DNA from: Burkholderia sp. NRF60-BP8
Lineage (GTDB): Bacteria; Pseudomonadota; Gammaproteobacteria; Burkholderiales; Burkholderiaceae
Assembly: GCF_001522585.2 (NCBI RefSeq)
Contig: NZ_CP013372.1
Coordinates: 186,001 to 250,000 of the forward strand
Length of the DNA: 64,000 nucleotides
Direction: 5' to 3'
Part shown: in pieces, positions 7,242 through 16,741 of the stretch
Layout: each line of letters starts with the position of its first letter
Numbering within the stretch: the first letter of the stretch is position 1
Translations under genes and position numbers: made by a program
Notes under the pieces: generated by a model
Database searches by the model: none
Told to the model about the DNA's origin: nothing
Seen by the model: only the letters and a program-made list of their open reading frames with translations

Positions 7242-10091
7242 ATGAAATCGAAGCAGTCCTATGAATCAGTAGAGCGACAAGCGCGCCGATGCGTGCTCAA
7301 GCCGCTCGCGATGCTGGTGCCGCTGATCGCGGCCGGCCACGCCTATGCGGTCCAGGGCGGCACGATCGCGGCCGGCGCCGGCAGCATCGCGCAAAACGGC
7401 CTGAACACGCAGATCGACCAGACGTCGTCGAAGATGATCGTCAACTGGAAGAACTTCGACATCGGCAAACACGAAACGGTCAACATCGCGCAGCCGGATG
7501 CGAATGCGGCAATCCTGAACCGCGTGCAGTCGGCGGACCTGACATCGATTCAGGGCGCGCTGAACGCGAACGGGCGCGTGTTCGTCGTGAACCCGAACGG
7601 CATCGTGGTCGGCAAGGGCGCGACGATCAACGCGAACAGCGTGGTGCTGTCGGCGGCGGACGTATCGGACAGCGACTTCATGTCGAACCGCACGCTGACC
7701 TTGCAGAACGGCAACGGCGCGACGGGCACCGTGCGCAACGACGGCTCGATCAATACGAAGAGCGGCGCACTGCTGGCCGGCGCACGCGTGATCAACGGCC
7801 CGGACGGTACCGTGTATGCCGATAACGGCAACATCGCTTTGGCGGCCGGCGGCAAGGTGATGCTCCAGCTCGACCCCGACGGCGGCATGGAGTCGGTCTA
7901 CGTTAGCACGGGAGCGCCGGGCGCCCTGGCGGCCAACGACGGGCGAGTGTATACCGATAGCGGTTGGGTACGGCTCGAAGGGTACACGACCGACGCGTTG
8001 CGTTCCGAAGTCGTACGCAATACCGGTTACGTCACGGCAGGATCGCTCCGCGATCTGGGCGCGCCGGAGGGCGCAGGCACCGTGACGCTCCGTGCAAGCG
8101 GCGATACGCCGACGAGCGCGGGCATCCGTGCCAGTGGCCTGATCGAGGCGGGCAGCGTCGGAATGGACAGCTCTGGCGACCTGGCGCTGAATGGCGTGAC
8201 GTTGACCGGTCCCGAGAAGGGATTCAACGCGTCCCTGAGAGCCAATCGGATCGATGTGTCGGGGGACGGCGTGGTGTCCGCGGGCAATCTGCAGTTCGTC
8301 GGGCGAGGCGAGGACGCGACGTATCTTCAGCAGGGCGATGTAGGTACGACCGATGGCTCCATCCGCGCGTCGGGGTTCGACCGCATCGCCCAGACCGGCG
8401 GGACGCTGTACGCACGCGGCCCCATCGACTTGGCCGCGCGCGACATCGTGCTCGGCGACGTGCAGACGCTCGGCACGCTGAACGCTCGCGCCGGTCGCAA
8501 CCTCGACGTGAACGACGGACTGCGGGCGAATACGGCCAACCTCCTTGCAGGGAACGACCTGACCGTTTCCGGTACCGGTGCGGTCAATGCGCTCAGCGCC
8601 GGATTGAACGCCGGCAACGAACTGAACGTCGACGGTCGGGTCGGGGTGACCGGCGCGGGTTTGCTGAACGGCAAGAACGTGACTATCGCCGGTGCGGTGA
8701 CCGCGCCCGCCGCCGGGATCGGCGAGCTGCGAATCAAGACGGCGGAAGGCGGTGGCGGCACGCTCCGTATCGATGGCTCGGTGGACGGCAGGCGCGTCGA
8801 GCTGTACGGGGACCAGGCGGTCGAGCAATCCCGGGACGGCGTCCTGCGTGGCGCCAACTCCTTGCAAGTCGCGTCCGGCGGGCACGTGATGCTCGGTGGG
8901 ACCGTCCATGCACCGTCCGGGTATTCCGTCACGGATCACGGTTCCTTCCGCTATGCGCCAGGCGACTATGCACCGGGGCAGGCGCACGGCGCGACCGTCG
9001 CACCGGTCGAACCGGTGCAGCCGGGGCGCGGCGGCTCGATCGTGGCCGGTGCTGGTGCCATCTCGCAAGACGGCAAGGTGACCGACGTCGCACAGTCGAC
9101 CGACCGGATGGTCGTCAACTGGAAGGACTTCGACATCGCACGCGACGAAGCGATCAATTTCCGGCAGCCGACTGCGAATGCGGCCGTGCTCAACCGGGTC
9201 GCGTCGGGCAAGGTCACGTCGATCGACGGCGCGCTGAATGCGAACGGCCGCGTCTTCGTGCTGAACCCGGATGGCATCGTGGTCGGCAAGGACGCGACGA
9301 TCAATGCGAACGGCGTGACGCTCGCGGCGGCGGACACGTCCGACGACGACTTCATGCAGAAGCGCACGCTGCGTTTCGATACGAATGCCGGCAAGCGCGG
9401 GATCGTGCAGAACGAGGGGACGATCGCGACCAGAACGGGCGCGGCGCTGATTGGCCGCCAGGCGACGAACCTCGCGTCCGGCCGTATCACGAGCGGCAAC
9501 GGCAACGTCGCGCTCGCGGCGGGTGGCAGCGCGACGCTGTCGCAGAACGCCGACGGCAGCCTGAACCAGATCGACGTGACGGGCGCAACCGATCACGCAC
9601 TGGTCGCGAACGACGGCCGGATCACGGCCGACAACGGTTACGCCAGCCTGCATGCGTATGCATCGGGCGCGGCCGACGCGGAAATCGCACGCAACCGCGG
9701 CCAGATCGATGCGATCAACCGGTCGAACGCGAGCCGGTCGGCAAGTGGCCCGGGCAAGGGCGACGTGCTGATCAGCGGCCGCAATGCGGACGGTGGCGGT
9801 GACCAGGGCGGCATCGTCAATATCCGCGGCCGGATCACCGGTCAGACGGTTCGTCTCGCGAGCACCGGCGACCTGAACGTGTCGAACGGCGCGACGCTGA
9901 ACACGCGCAATGTCGGCCCGGACTATGGCGTGACGCTGGTCGGCCGGCGCGTGACGATCGCATCGACCGGCGCGACGATCAACGGCGACGCGACCGTGGA
10001 GGGTGTCGGCGACGACGCCGTCTATACGGCGCAAGGGCCGCTGAACACGTCCGGCACCTTGTCGATGCGCAACATCGGCACGTCGCGGTAA
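7242..10091 (+). CDS. TpsA exoprotein with two TPS (FhaB-type) secretion domains
   Basis: 949 residues from ATG 7242 (the frame extends to a TTG at 7227 but the ATG gives a better N-terminus). An extended signal peptide of about 36 residues ends AAGHAYA. A first TPS domain follows (about 37-250) with the secretion motif NPNGI at 117-121. After a beta-helix-like region (about 250-580) and a Pro-rich linker, a second complete TPS domain begins at GGSIVAGAGAISQDG, with NPDGI near 675-679. The end is a short repeat-poor beta-helix without a toxin domain. Known TpsA proteins carry one such domain, recognised by the POTRA domains of TpsB. The partner tpsB follows on the same strand. Likely a secreted or surface adhesin. 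Confidence 0.9.
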   Translation: MKSKQSYESVERQARRCVLKPLAMLVPLIAAGHAYAVQGGTIAAGAGSIAQNGLNTQIDQTSSKMIVNWKNFDIGKHETVNIAQPDANAAILNRVQSADLTSIQGALNANGRVFVVNPNGIVVGKGATINANSVVLSAADVSDSDFMSNRTLTLQNGNGATGTVRNDGSINTKSGALLAGARVINGPDGTVYADNGNIALAAGGKVMLQLDPDGGMESVYVSTGAPGALAANDGRVYTDSGWVRLEGYTTDALRSEVVRNTGYVTAGSLRDLGAPEGAGTVTLRASGDTPTSAGIRASGLIEAGSVGMDSSGDLALNGVTLTGPEKGFNASLRANRIDVSGDGVVSAGNLQFVGRGEDATYLQQGDVGTTDGSIRASGFDRIAQTGGTLYARGPIDLAARDIVLGDVQTLGTLNARAGRNLDVNDGLRANTANLLAGNDLTVSGTGAVNALSAGLNAGNELNVDGRVGVTGAGLLNGKNVTIAGAVTAPAAGIGELRIKTAEGGGGTLRIDGSVDGRRVELYGDQAVEQSRDGVLRGANSLQVASGGHVMLGGTVHAPSGYSVTDHGSFRYAPGDYAPGQAHGATVAPVEPVQPGRGGSIVAGAGAISQDGKVTDVAQSTDRMVVNWKDFDIARDEAINFRQPTANAAVLNRVASGKVTSIDGALNANGRVFVLNPDGIVVGKDATINANGVTLAAADTSDDDFMQKRTLRFDTNAGKRGIVQNEGTIATRTGAALIGRQATNLASGRITSGNGNVALAAGGSATLSQNADGSLNQIDVTGATDHALVANDGRITADNGYASLHAYASGAADAEIARNRGQIDAINRSNASRSASGPGKGDVLISGRNADGGGDQGGIVNIRGRITGQTVRLASTGDLNVSNGATLNTRNVGPDYGVTLVGRRVTIASTGATINGDATVEGVGDDAVYTAQGPLNTSGTLSMRNIGTSR

Positions 10092-10415
10092 GCATCGCGG
10101 ACTGCCCGCCGCACGCAACCATCGGCGTGCGGCGGGCGGCACGTAAAAGCGCGAAGCCCGTATTCGTTTCGCGCACCGTTCGGGAGAAGGCGTTCCTTGG
10201 TCCTCCTGCCCGGACACGGCAATTCGACCGTCGCGGCGCAAGCCGCGAATGCGTCATCCGACGGAGAATGCGCGGCAGCGCGCCGCGCACTCCTGCCTTT
10301 CCGCCGCAGCGCAGGCCTGCGGCGTCGAATCCCGAATCCCTTGACGAGCTGCGAGACCGGACGCCGCGACACGGTATCCGCGCCTGACTTGCGGCAATGG
10401 TTGGCGGAACTCATC
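10092..10415 (+). other. tpsA-tpsB intergenic stretch without a recognisable gene
   Basis: 324 bp. It contains open frames only of the kind expected in GC-rich DNA. GCGGGCGGCACG-type GC-rich segments follow the tpsA stop, but I see no stem with a T-tract and no copy of the palindrome. Confidence 0.4.
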
Positions 10416-12170
10416 ATGAAATCGAGATTGACGGTCGGTCGCCGCATGGATGCGGCGACGGTGCGCATTTCCGCGTCGGCAGTGCTGCTGCTGGCCGCGG
10501 CCCGGGCGGAAGCGCAGACGCCGCTGCCGCCGGCGAACGCGGGCCAGCTGTTGCAGCAGAACCAGTCGTTGCTGTCTCCCGACTCGAATACCGCGCGCGA
10601 GCCGGGCGATTCGGGCGATGCGGTCGTCGATCAGCGCGCGGGTAACGGGAGTGGCGGTGCGGCGACGTTGCACGTCGAACGCTTCGAGTTGAACGAAGCG
10701 CTGGGCGAACCGCTCGACAGCGACATCGCGCGATTGTTCGCGGGCGCGGCCGGCCACGATCTGACGTTCGAGCAGATCACCATCGTGCGGATGCAGCTCA
10801 ATGCGCTGCTGCGTCGGCAGCTTGGCCTGCTGGTATTCGCCGTGTTGCCGGAACAGGACGCGAGCAACGGCATCGTGCGTTTTCGCATCGTGCGCGGGCA
10901 CGTCGAAAGCATCGAGCTGAACAACCGCTCGCGCGTGTCGGACGCGACGCTCGAACGCTTCGTGCCCGGTGCGGGCGCGCATGGCGCTGCGTTGCGATCG
11001 ATCACGCGCCCCGATCTGGGCGACCTGCAGCATGCCGCGCAGATCGCGCGGACGCTGCCCGGCGTCGCCTCCGTCACGCCACTGCTGACGCAAGGCGACA
11101 CGGAGGGCGGCACGCGCGTGGTGCTCGACGTCGCGCCCGAGCCGGCCATCGAAGCGGCGGCCATCGCCGACAACGCCGGCTCGCCGAGTACCGGACGCTA
11201 CCGGGTCGGTGCGCAAGTGACCGCGAACAGTCCGCTCGGCATCGGCGATCGCGCGCGCGTGGTGGCCTATAACGCGCCGTCGGCGCTTCAGGATCGCGAC
11301 GGTGCGCATGGCAAGACGTGGATCGGACTGGCGTCGTACGACGTTCCGCTGGGCGGCGCGGGAACGCGCGGCGGCGTTCAGTATTCGCGCGTCCAGTATG
11401 CGCTGGGCGGGCCCCTGCAGGATCTCGGCGACGGTTATGCGGACGTGATCGGCGCGTATCTCAAGCATCCGTTGCTGTCGGCACCCAACGACGACCTGAG
11501 TGTCGGCGTTGCGTACAACCGCAAGCTGCTGAAGGACGCGTTTTTCTCCTACGCGTTTCGCCGGCGCTCGAATGTGGCGAGCGTCACGTTGAACGGCTCG
11601 CATTTCGGCGACTGGAAGGGGCGGCCGAACGGATTGCAGTATGCGCTCACGGCGGATGCGGGCGACGTCCGGCAACTCGACGTCGGGCTGGGCGATCCGT
11701 CGACGCAAGGACCGTTCGTGAAGTGGGGCGGCTCCGCCGATTTCACGCAGACGCTGTGGCCGGGGGCCAATGTCCGCGCGCGCATGAGCGCGCAGTTCGC
11801 GAGCCGGCATCTCGATCCGTCGGAACAGATGTCGCTGGGCGGGCCGAATGCGGTGCGCGCGTACGGCTACGATGCGCCGAGCGTCGATCAGGGCGCGGTT
11901 GCATCGGTCGATCTGACGCAGCAGATCGCGGCGGTGCCGGGGCTGTCGGCGCGTGTGTTCGTGGACGCCGGCCGCGGGCAGGTCAACAAGTCGCGCTCGC
12001 TTGCCGGCGCGGACAATACGTGGAACGCACGCGGTTACGGCGTGGGGGCGTCATATCAGTACAAGGCGCGCGCGCGGGTGGACGTTTCGCATGCGTTCCG
12101 GATCGGTGCGCCAGCCGGCCAGCGGCCGGACAGCGGGCAAACCTGGGTGACGGCGACGCTTGCCTTCTGA
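10416..12170 (+). CDS. TpsB outer-membrane transporter (ShlB/FhaC/HecB family)
   Basis: 584 residues. A signal sequence (ATVRISASAVLLLAAARAEA) is followed by a linker with Gln-rich LLQQNQSLL, a POTRA region (about 85-240, including LHVERFELNEALGEPL and LGLLVFAVLPEQD) and a 16-strand type barrel. The family's loop-6 motif appears as VRAYGYD near residue 480, and the last residue is Phe as in BAM-dependent barrels. It would export the upstream TpsA protein through the outer membrane. Start at 10416 is listed; an in-frame ATG at 10446 is an alternative. The 324 bp between tpsA and this gene hold no gene I can support; the long gap suggests either a leader or a second promoter. The gene ends 40 bp from the convergent glycosyltransferase gene. 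Confidence 0.93.
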   Translation: MKSRLTVGRRMDAATVRISASAVLLLAAARAEAQTPLPPANAGQLLQQNQSLLSPDSNTAREPGDSGDAVVDQRAGNGSGGAATLHVERFELNEALGEPLDSDIARLFAGAAGHDLTFEQITIVRMQLNALLRRQLGLLVFAVLPEQDASNGIVRFRIVRGHVESIELNNRSRVSDATLERFVPGAGAHGAALRSITRPDLGDLQHAAQIARTLPGVASVTPLLTQGDTEGGTRVVLDVAPEPAIEAAAIADNAGSPSTGRYRVGAQVTANSPLGIGDRARVVAYNAPSALQDRDGAHGKTWIGLASYDVPLGGAGTRGGVQYSRVQYALGGPLQDLGDGYADVIGAYLKHPLLSAPNDDLSVGVAYNRKLLKDAFFSYAFRRRSNVASVTLNGSHFGDWKGRPNGLQYALTADAGDVRQLDVGLGDPSTQGPFVKWGGSADFTQTLWPGANVRARMSAQFASRHLDPSEQMSLGGPNAVRAYGYDAPSVDQGAVASVDLTQQIAAVPGLSARVFVDAGRGQVNKSRSLAGADNTWNARGYGVGASYQYKARARVDVSHAFRIGAPAGQRPDSGQTWVTATLAF

Positions 12171-12210
12171 TTCGCGTCGCGAGGGGCGCCGGGCCGCGAA
12201 CCCGGCGACG

Positions 12211-13065
12211 TCACGCGTATTGCGCCCGTTTCGGCCGCAACAGCGGCGCGAGCGACAGCGCCTGAGGATGCCGGGCGATCGTATCGAGTGCGGCCGCCTC
12301 GAGTTCGCGGCGTCGCGCGCGATCGGCGACCAGCTCGACGCACGCGTCGACCAGCGCGTCGTAGGGTGCCGCGTGAAAACCGCCTGCGTAATCGGGATCG
12401 ACCGCGGTGGTCGGCGACACCTCGCCGACCACGGCCTTGCCGTTCGTCATCAGATAGAACACGCGCACGATCTCGAAGATGTGCGACGCATAGTGATGCA
12501 GGTTCAGCACGACCTTCGCGCGCGCGATGGCCGCGTCGCGTGCGGCGCCATACGCGTTGTTGATGATACCGACCGTCAGCCCGCGCGCCTGGAGCGCATC
12601 GAGAATCGCCGCGCGCCGGGGGCCGATCGTGCCGTAGAACAGCACGTCGATATCCTGTTCGACGTCGTTCGGAATGCGGCGCAGCTTCGGATGAAAGCCG
12701 AGTTTCAGCTGGCGGGCTTGCCGCGCGCCGAGCGCACGCAGCTTCGCGAGATTGCGTTCGCTGTAGTCCCAGGTTTCGTAACGCGACGTCCATGCGTAGA
12801 TATTTTCATTCCACGGCTGTTCGTCGACGTGAATCTGCTCGGTGTTGACGACGATCGTGTCGTCCGGCACGTGCTCGGCCGCGCGCGGATCGGCGAGGTG
12901 GCAGCCGATCAGGATGTTGCGCGCACCCGGCATCATGTTGTTTTCGGTGAAGCGAACGGCGTGGCCGAGATCTTCCAGCCCGTATGCGATGACTTCGGCG
13001 AGTTCGGTAAACGCGCCGGAATGCAGGTAGCCGGGCGGGCGGACGATGCAGACGTTGTAGTCCAT
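12211..13065 (-). CDS. Glycosyltransferase-like protein, second gene of a two-gene operon
   Basis: 284 residues, start ATG complementary to 13063-13065 (MDYNVCIVRPPGYLHSGAF). The central part, DVLFYGTIGPRRAAILDAL, and ALVDACVELVADRARRRELE near the end resemble the C-terminal nucleotide-sugar half of GT-B (group 1/CgeB-like) transferases; the N-terminal half is short. It is downstream of, and 26 bp from, the TPR-glycosyltransferase gene, so both are probably one transcript. A target cannot be deduced; the position between a TPS adhesin pair and a trimeric autotransporter makes surface-protein or surface-glycan modification plausible. Convergent with tpsB. Confidence 0.7.
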   Translation of the reverse strand: MDYNVCIVRPPGYLHSGAFTELAEVIAYGLEDLGHAVRFTENNMMPGARNILIGCHLADPRAAEHVPDDTIVVNTEQIHVDEQPWNENIYAWTSRYETWDYSERNLAKLRALGARQARQLKLGFHPKLRRIPNDVEQDIDVLFYGTIGPRRAAILDALQARGLTVGIINNAYGAARDAAIARAKVVLNLHHYASHIFEIVRVFYLMTNGKAVVGEVSPTTAVDPDYAGGFHAAPYDALVDACVELVADRARRRELEAAALDTIARHPQALSLAPLLRPKRAQYA

Positions 13066-13091
13066 GACGATGTCCTCGTGCTGGTCGCCCG

Positions 13092-14690
13092 TCACGCGGC
13101 GAGCGCGCCGAGATCGGCGGCCACCTCGTTCAGCACGGGATCCCAGTCGGCGAACGTCCGCTGCCGGTACAGCGAGGCGCTCGGGTAGAACGGGCTGTCG
13201 TCTCGGTCGCGCTGCCATACCCAGTACGGATTCGTGTCGAGGAGGACCCACGTGAATTGCCCGAGCGCGCCGCTCAGGTGCGCGACCGACGTGCAGACGG
13301 TGATCACCAGGTCGAGCGCATCGACGAACGCGGCGGTATCGTCGAGCGTCGTCCACGCCCGCGTGAAGTCGGTTACCGTGAAACCGTCCGCCCGTGCGGC
13401 CTCGATGTCGTGTTGCGCGCCGGGTTGCAGCGAGTAGAACGCGACGCTGTCCTGCAGGTGGCCGAACGCCTGCGCGTAGCGTTCGAGGCCGACGCGGCGG
13501 AACGGGTTGCGCTGGTGCGTGAGGCTGCCGGTCCACGCGAGGCCGACTTTCAGCCGCCGTTCGCCGGCGAGCGCCATGCGCCACGCATCGCTCGCAGCCG
13601 GATCCGCATGCAGGTACGGCGTATCGGTGGCCAGCGCGTCGCCGTCGAGGCCCAGCATCCACGGAATGCTCATCAACGACAGCTCGTAGTCGAATGCCGG
13701 TAGCGTGTCGGGCTGCGTCGCGACATCGTAGATGTCGACGTGTCGCGCGAGGCTGCGTTCGAGCAGCGCGCCCATCTGCGGAAACGAATTCCAGACGATG
13801 CGCCCGCCTTCTCGATGCACGCGCTCCGCGAGCAGCGGCACGTAACGGCTGAACTGCAGCACGTCGCCGAATCCCTGCTCGCCCCACACGAGCAGCGTCT
13901 TGCCTGCGAGCGATTCGCCGCGCCAGCGCGGGTGTTTGAACACGGGCCGGCGGCCGCGCAGTTCGCCGGCACCTTCCCAGCGTGCCTCGTAGTGGCGCAG
14001 GCCGGAGGCGAAGTCGCCGCGCACGAGCTGGAGCAGCGACAGGTTGTGGCGATGCAGGGGCTCGTGCGGTGCGAGTTCGACGGCGCGCTGCGCGTAGTGT
14101 TCCGCTTCGTGCCACCGGCATGTCTCCTGCAACGCGGTCGCCATGCTGCTGATGGCTTTGGGATCCTGCGGCGCGAGCGCGACGGCGCGCGTGGCTGCGC
14201 GCAGCGCGCCGTCCGCGTCGAACCGGTTGAGTCGTGTGACGACGGCGTTGATCCACGCGTGCGTATCGTTCGGATCGTCGTCGAGCGCGCCTTCGAGCAG
14301 CGCATGCTCGATCTCGCGGTCGCCACCCGAAAGGCGAATCGCCAGCGCCAGGTTGTTCTTCAGCAACGGCCACGCGGGCGCAAGCTCGAGCACACGCGAA
14401 TACGGCGCGATCGCGTCGGCGTGACGGTCGGCCGTCTGCAGCGCGTAGCCGCAGTTGAACGCGGCGGCCGGCGAATCGGGATGCGCGTGCCAGTGCCGCA
14501 TCGCCAGTGCGACCGCCTGCTCGACTTCGCCCCGCTCGACGAGCACCTGCGTCGCAGCGGCGACCGTTTCGTCGTCGGTGTGGGTGTCGGCCCGCGGCGA
14601 TGCGTCGGCGAGCGCGTGACGCGACGAAGCGCCATCGTCGGACGACACGGTATCGGCAAAACGGGGCGCAAGGGCGGGCGTGGTCTGCAT
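13092..14690 (-). CDS. TPR-repeat protein with GT9-like glycosyltransferase domain
   Basis: 532 residues. The N-terminal half (about 45-250) is a series of TPR helices (AVALAMRHWHAHPDSPAAAF, AISSMATALQETCRWHEAEH). The C-terminal half is a heptosyltransferase-like GT-B domain: LLVWGEQGFGDVLQFSRYVP, LKVGLAWTGSLTHQRNPFR and VITVCTSVAHLSGALG. Proteins of this build are often encoded next to flagellins or adhesins and glycosylate proteins, but that is only family precedent. Start ATG is complementary to 14688-14690 with GGAGAG upstream. It is divergent from the small membrane protein gene at 15042, with three palindromes in the shared promoter region. Confidence 0.85.
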   Translation of the reverse strand: MQTTPALAPRFADTVSSDDGASSRHALADASPRADTHTDDETVAAATQVLVERGEVEQAVALAMRHWHAHPDSPAAAFNCGYALQTADRHADAIAPYSRVLELAPAWPLLKNNLALAIRLSGGDREIEHALLEGALDDDPNDTHAWINAVVTRLNRFDADGALRAATRAVALAPQDPKAISSMATALQETCRWHEAEHYAQRAVELAPHEPLHRHNLSLLQLVRGDFASGLRHYEARWEGAGELRGRRPVFKHPRWRGESLAGKTLLVWGEQGFGDVLQFSRYVPLLAERVHREGGRIVWNSFPQMGALLERSLARHVDIYDVATQPDTLPAFDYELSLMSIPWMLGLDGDALATDTPYLHADPAASDAWRMALAGERRLKVGLAWTGSLTHQRNPFRRVGLERYAQAFGHLQDSVAFYSLQPGAQHDIEAARADGFTVTDFTRAWTTLDDTAAFVDALDLVITVCTSVAHLSGALGQFTWVLLDTNPYWVWQRDRDDSPFYPSASLYRQRTFADWDPVLNEVAADLGALAA

Positions 14691-14819
14691 GGATTTCTCT
14701 CCGGTGCATCGTTCGCGCGTCGTCGGGCGGCGAACCTGTCGTTAGTCGGGGAGCGGCGTTCGCGCAAGCAGGCCGGCTCCGTGTCGGTCACCACTTTAGG
14801 TGCCCGCATGCGGCAACTA

Positions 14820-14959
14820 AATCGGACTGGTCTTAATTTGCGTCGAATCGACCGGTCGGCGGCCGCGTGGCTTGGTGGTCGTCAACGTGTATCGCGCGAT
14901 GCCGGTAGGACCAGTCCGATTCCGCGTGCGGGGCGGTCGGTTTGGGACCAGTCCGATAG
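14820..14959. promoter_or_regulatory. Three palindromes in a divergent promoter region
   Basis: AATCGGACTGGTCTTAAT (14820-14837), GGTAGGACCAGTCCGATT (14904-14921) and TTGGGACCAGTCCGATAG (14942-14959) lie in the 351-bp gap between the minus-strand TPR-glycosyltransferase (start 14690) and the plus-strand gene at 15042. A further partial GACCGGTC core is at about 14849-14856. Centres of the last two are 38 bp apart. This is one of the two densest clusters of the element in the window. Confidence 0.65.
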
Positions 14960-15041
14960 AGGAATGCAGTGATCGCGCCTTTAATACGAGTCGTTCCGAT
15001 CGGTATCGATCGACCCGACATGCGTAACGGAGGTGATTGAC

Positions 15042-15353
15042 ATGAGCAACGCGGATTTTCTGGTGAAAGGCACGGTAGTCGGCATGGTCGCGAGCTCGGC
15101 GACGGTCGCGCTCGTGCACGTCGTGATCGAGACCGGCACGCGCTGGACAGGCGGCGTCGTGGTGACGCTCGTGACGGCGCTGATGATGGCGCTGGCGCTG
15201 CTGGTGCCGCCCGTCGTCAAGGCGTGGCGCAACCGGAAGACGGTGATCGATCCGTTCTTCTCGCCGGAGGACCTGAAGCCGATTCTGCAAGGGCGCGTGC
15301 TAGGGATCGTGCTCGGCATCGTGTTCGGCATTTCGATCGTCGGGGGATGGTAA
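15042..15353 (+). CDS. Small inner-membrane protein
   Basis: 103 residues, not recognised by family. Strong ribosome site CGGAGGTGA (15028-15036) decides the ATG at 15042. Three hydrophobic segments are visible: about 6-26 (FLVKGTVVGMVASSATVALV), 35-60 (GGVVVTLVTALMMALALLVP) and 85-103 (GRVLGIVLGIVFGISIVGGW, ending at the last residue), separated by a basic loop KAWRNRKTVIDPFF. Stop codon overlaps the start of the GT25 gene (TAATG), so the two are translationally coupled. The pairing with a glycosyltransferase suggests an envelope role; nothing more can be said. Confidence 0.8.
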   Translation: MSNADFLVKGTVVGMVASSATVALVHVVIETGTRWTGGVVVTLVTALMMALALLVPPVVKAWRNRKTVIDPFFSPEDLKPILQGRVLGIVLGIVFGISIVGGW

Positions 15354-16153
15354 TGAGCCACGCGACCGTCGAATGTCATGACGCCGACGAAGCGGCCGGC
15401 GCGGCACAAGCACGTCGCGCGCCGTCGGTTCGTCGACACGTGAGCGTCATCTCGCTGCGCGACAGCGTCGGGCGTCGCGAGGCGTTCCGTGCGAACAATC
15501 CCGCGCTGGAATTCGAGTTCGTCGAGGCTGTCGACGGCCGGGCAATATCGGACGACATGCTGCGGCATAGCGGCCTGTTCGCGCCCGGGCTGCCATATAC
15601 GCGCGGCGCATACGGCATCGCGATGACGACGTACCGTCTGTGGACCACCATCGCGGCCGGCGACGAACTCGTGACGATCGCGGAGGACGATGCGATTTTC
15701 CGCGCGGATTTCCACGACGCGACGCTGGCCTACCTGCGCGCGCATCCAGATGCACACGACTTCATGGCGTGGGGCTACAACTTCGATTCGATTCTGCGCG
15801 GCTCGATTTTCAACGATCGGACGCCCGTGACGATCTGTTTCGACGAAGCGTCGCTCGGGCAGTCGGTCGACGCGTTCCGCGCCGATCGCAGCCCGGTGCT
15901 GATGATGAACCTGCTCGAGTTCTACGGCATCTGCGCGTACACGATCTCGCCGGCCGGCGCGCGCTTCCTGCTCGATCGCTGCTTTCCGCTGCAGCCCGAG
16001 ATCCTGTTCTCGCATGGCCTGGGCCGCGAACTGCCGAACTACGGGATCGATGTCGCGATGAACAAGTTCTATGGCGCGATGCGCAGCGTCGCGTCCTTTC
16101 CGCCGCTCGCGATCACGCCGAACGTGCGTGCAACTTCGACGATCCAGGTCTGA
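15353..16153 (+). CDS. Glycosyltransferase family 25 (LgtB/LpsA-like) protein
   Basis: 266 residues. Family GT25 motifs are present: VSVISLRDSVGRREAF near residue 30, FEFVEAVDGRAIS, GAYGIAMTTYRLW, and the catalytic-site acidic run VTIAEDDAIF; ILFSHGLGRELPNYG near the end fits the acceptor part. GT25 enzymes add galactose to lipooligosaccharide in Neisseria and Haemophilus, or modify proteins in other systems; the acceptor here is unknown. The ATG at 15353 overlaps the stop of the preceding membrane protein gene. The next gene, 588 bp on, is trimeric autotransporter 1. Confidence 0.85.
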   Translation: MSHATVECHDADEAAGAAQARRAPSVRRHVSVISLRDSVGRREAFRANNPALEFEFVEAVDGRAISDDMLRHSGLFAPGLPYTRGAYGIAMTTYRLWTTIAAGDELVTIAEDDAIFRADFHDATLAYLRAHPDAHDFMAWGYNFDSILRGSIFNDRTPVTICFDEASLGQSVDAFRADRSPVLMMNLLEFYGICAYTISPAGARFLLDRCFPLQPEILFSHGLGRELPNYGIDVAMNKFYGAMRSVASFPPLAITPNVRATSTIQV

Positions 16154-16741
16154 CGTTGCAGTGGGCGATGGGTGCCGCTCGCCATTTGCTTGACCGGAAA
16201 CGGATATCGTTCGTCCCCGCCGGATGTCGGCGGCGCCTCGAATCCGTTTCCGGATCGACGACGGGGAATTCGGGTGCGCCTCGAGGTCTCGGCAACGCTC
16301 TTCCATCGGCGTGATTGTCAGCCGCCGATTCAACACCTTCATTCGCGCGCGCAAACGTCCCTCCGCTGTCACGAAATCGACTGACGCAGAGCGGACTGTC
16401 ACGTGCTTTTCCCAACCTTGGCCATTCCTTTCGACGCTTGCGCGTGATCGAACGACCACGTCCGGGATTCGGCAATCGACGGCGCGGCAATGACCTTATG
16501 GAGAGTGGCGTTCCGGCCGTGTCCGATCGTGGACTGACGGGGCGGGAGCTGCGGGCATCCCATGTATGGCATTGGTCACGACGGCTCACGTGTGACGACC
16601 AGCGGCGGCGGCATGTGTTCGCCGGCTTGTAGGGCGGGTCTTACGCGGATACCACCGAGATTCGGACCCGGACGACAGAATCGGACGAGCCCGATCCCTA
16701 CCATTCTTTCAGTACCCCGACAAATTGAAAGGAGTAGGGAA
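16154..16741 (+). promoter_or_regulatory. 588-bp leader of trimeric autotransporter 1, with a palindrome near the start codon
   Basis: No gene is supported here. At 16679-16696 lies AATCGGACGAGCCCGATC, an imperfect copy of the palindrome, ending 45 bp before the ATG. From there to the start codon (CCTACCATTCTTTCAGTACC, then AAAGGAGTAGGGAA) the sequence is nearly identical to the region before autotransporter 2, where the palindrome (61435-61452) is at the same distance from its ATG. Confidence 0.6.

Noticed and set aside
12211..14709. A single 832-codon fused glycosyltransferase frame
   Set aside because: The first 548 codons read the TPR-GT9 gene in a wrong frame. Two separate genes (13092-14690 and 12211-13065) explain the sequence with recognisable proteins.
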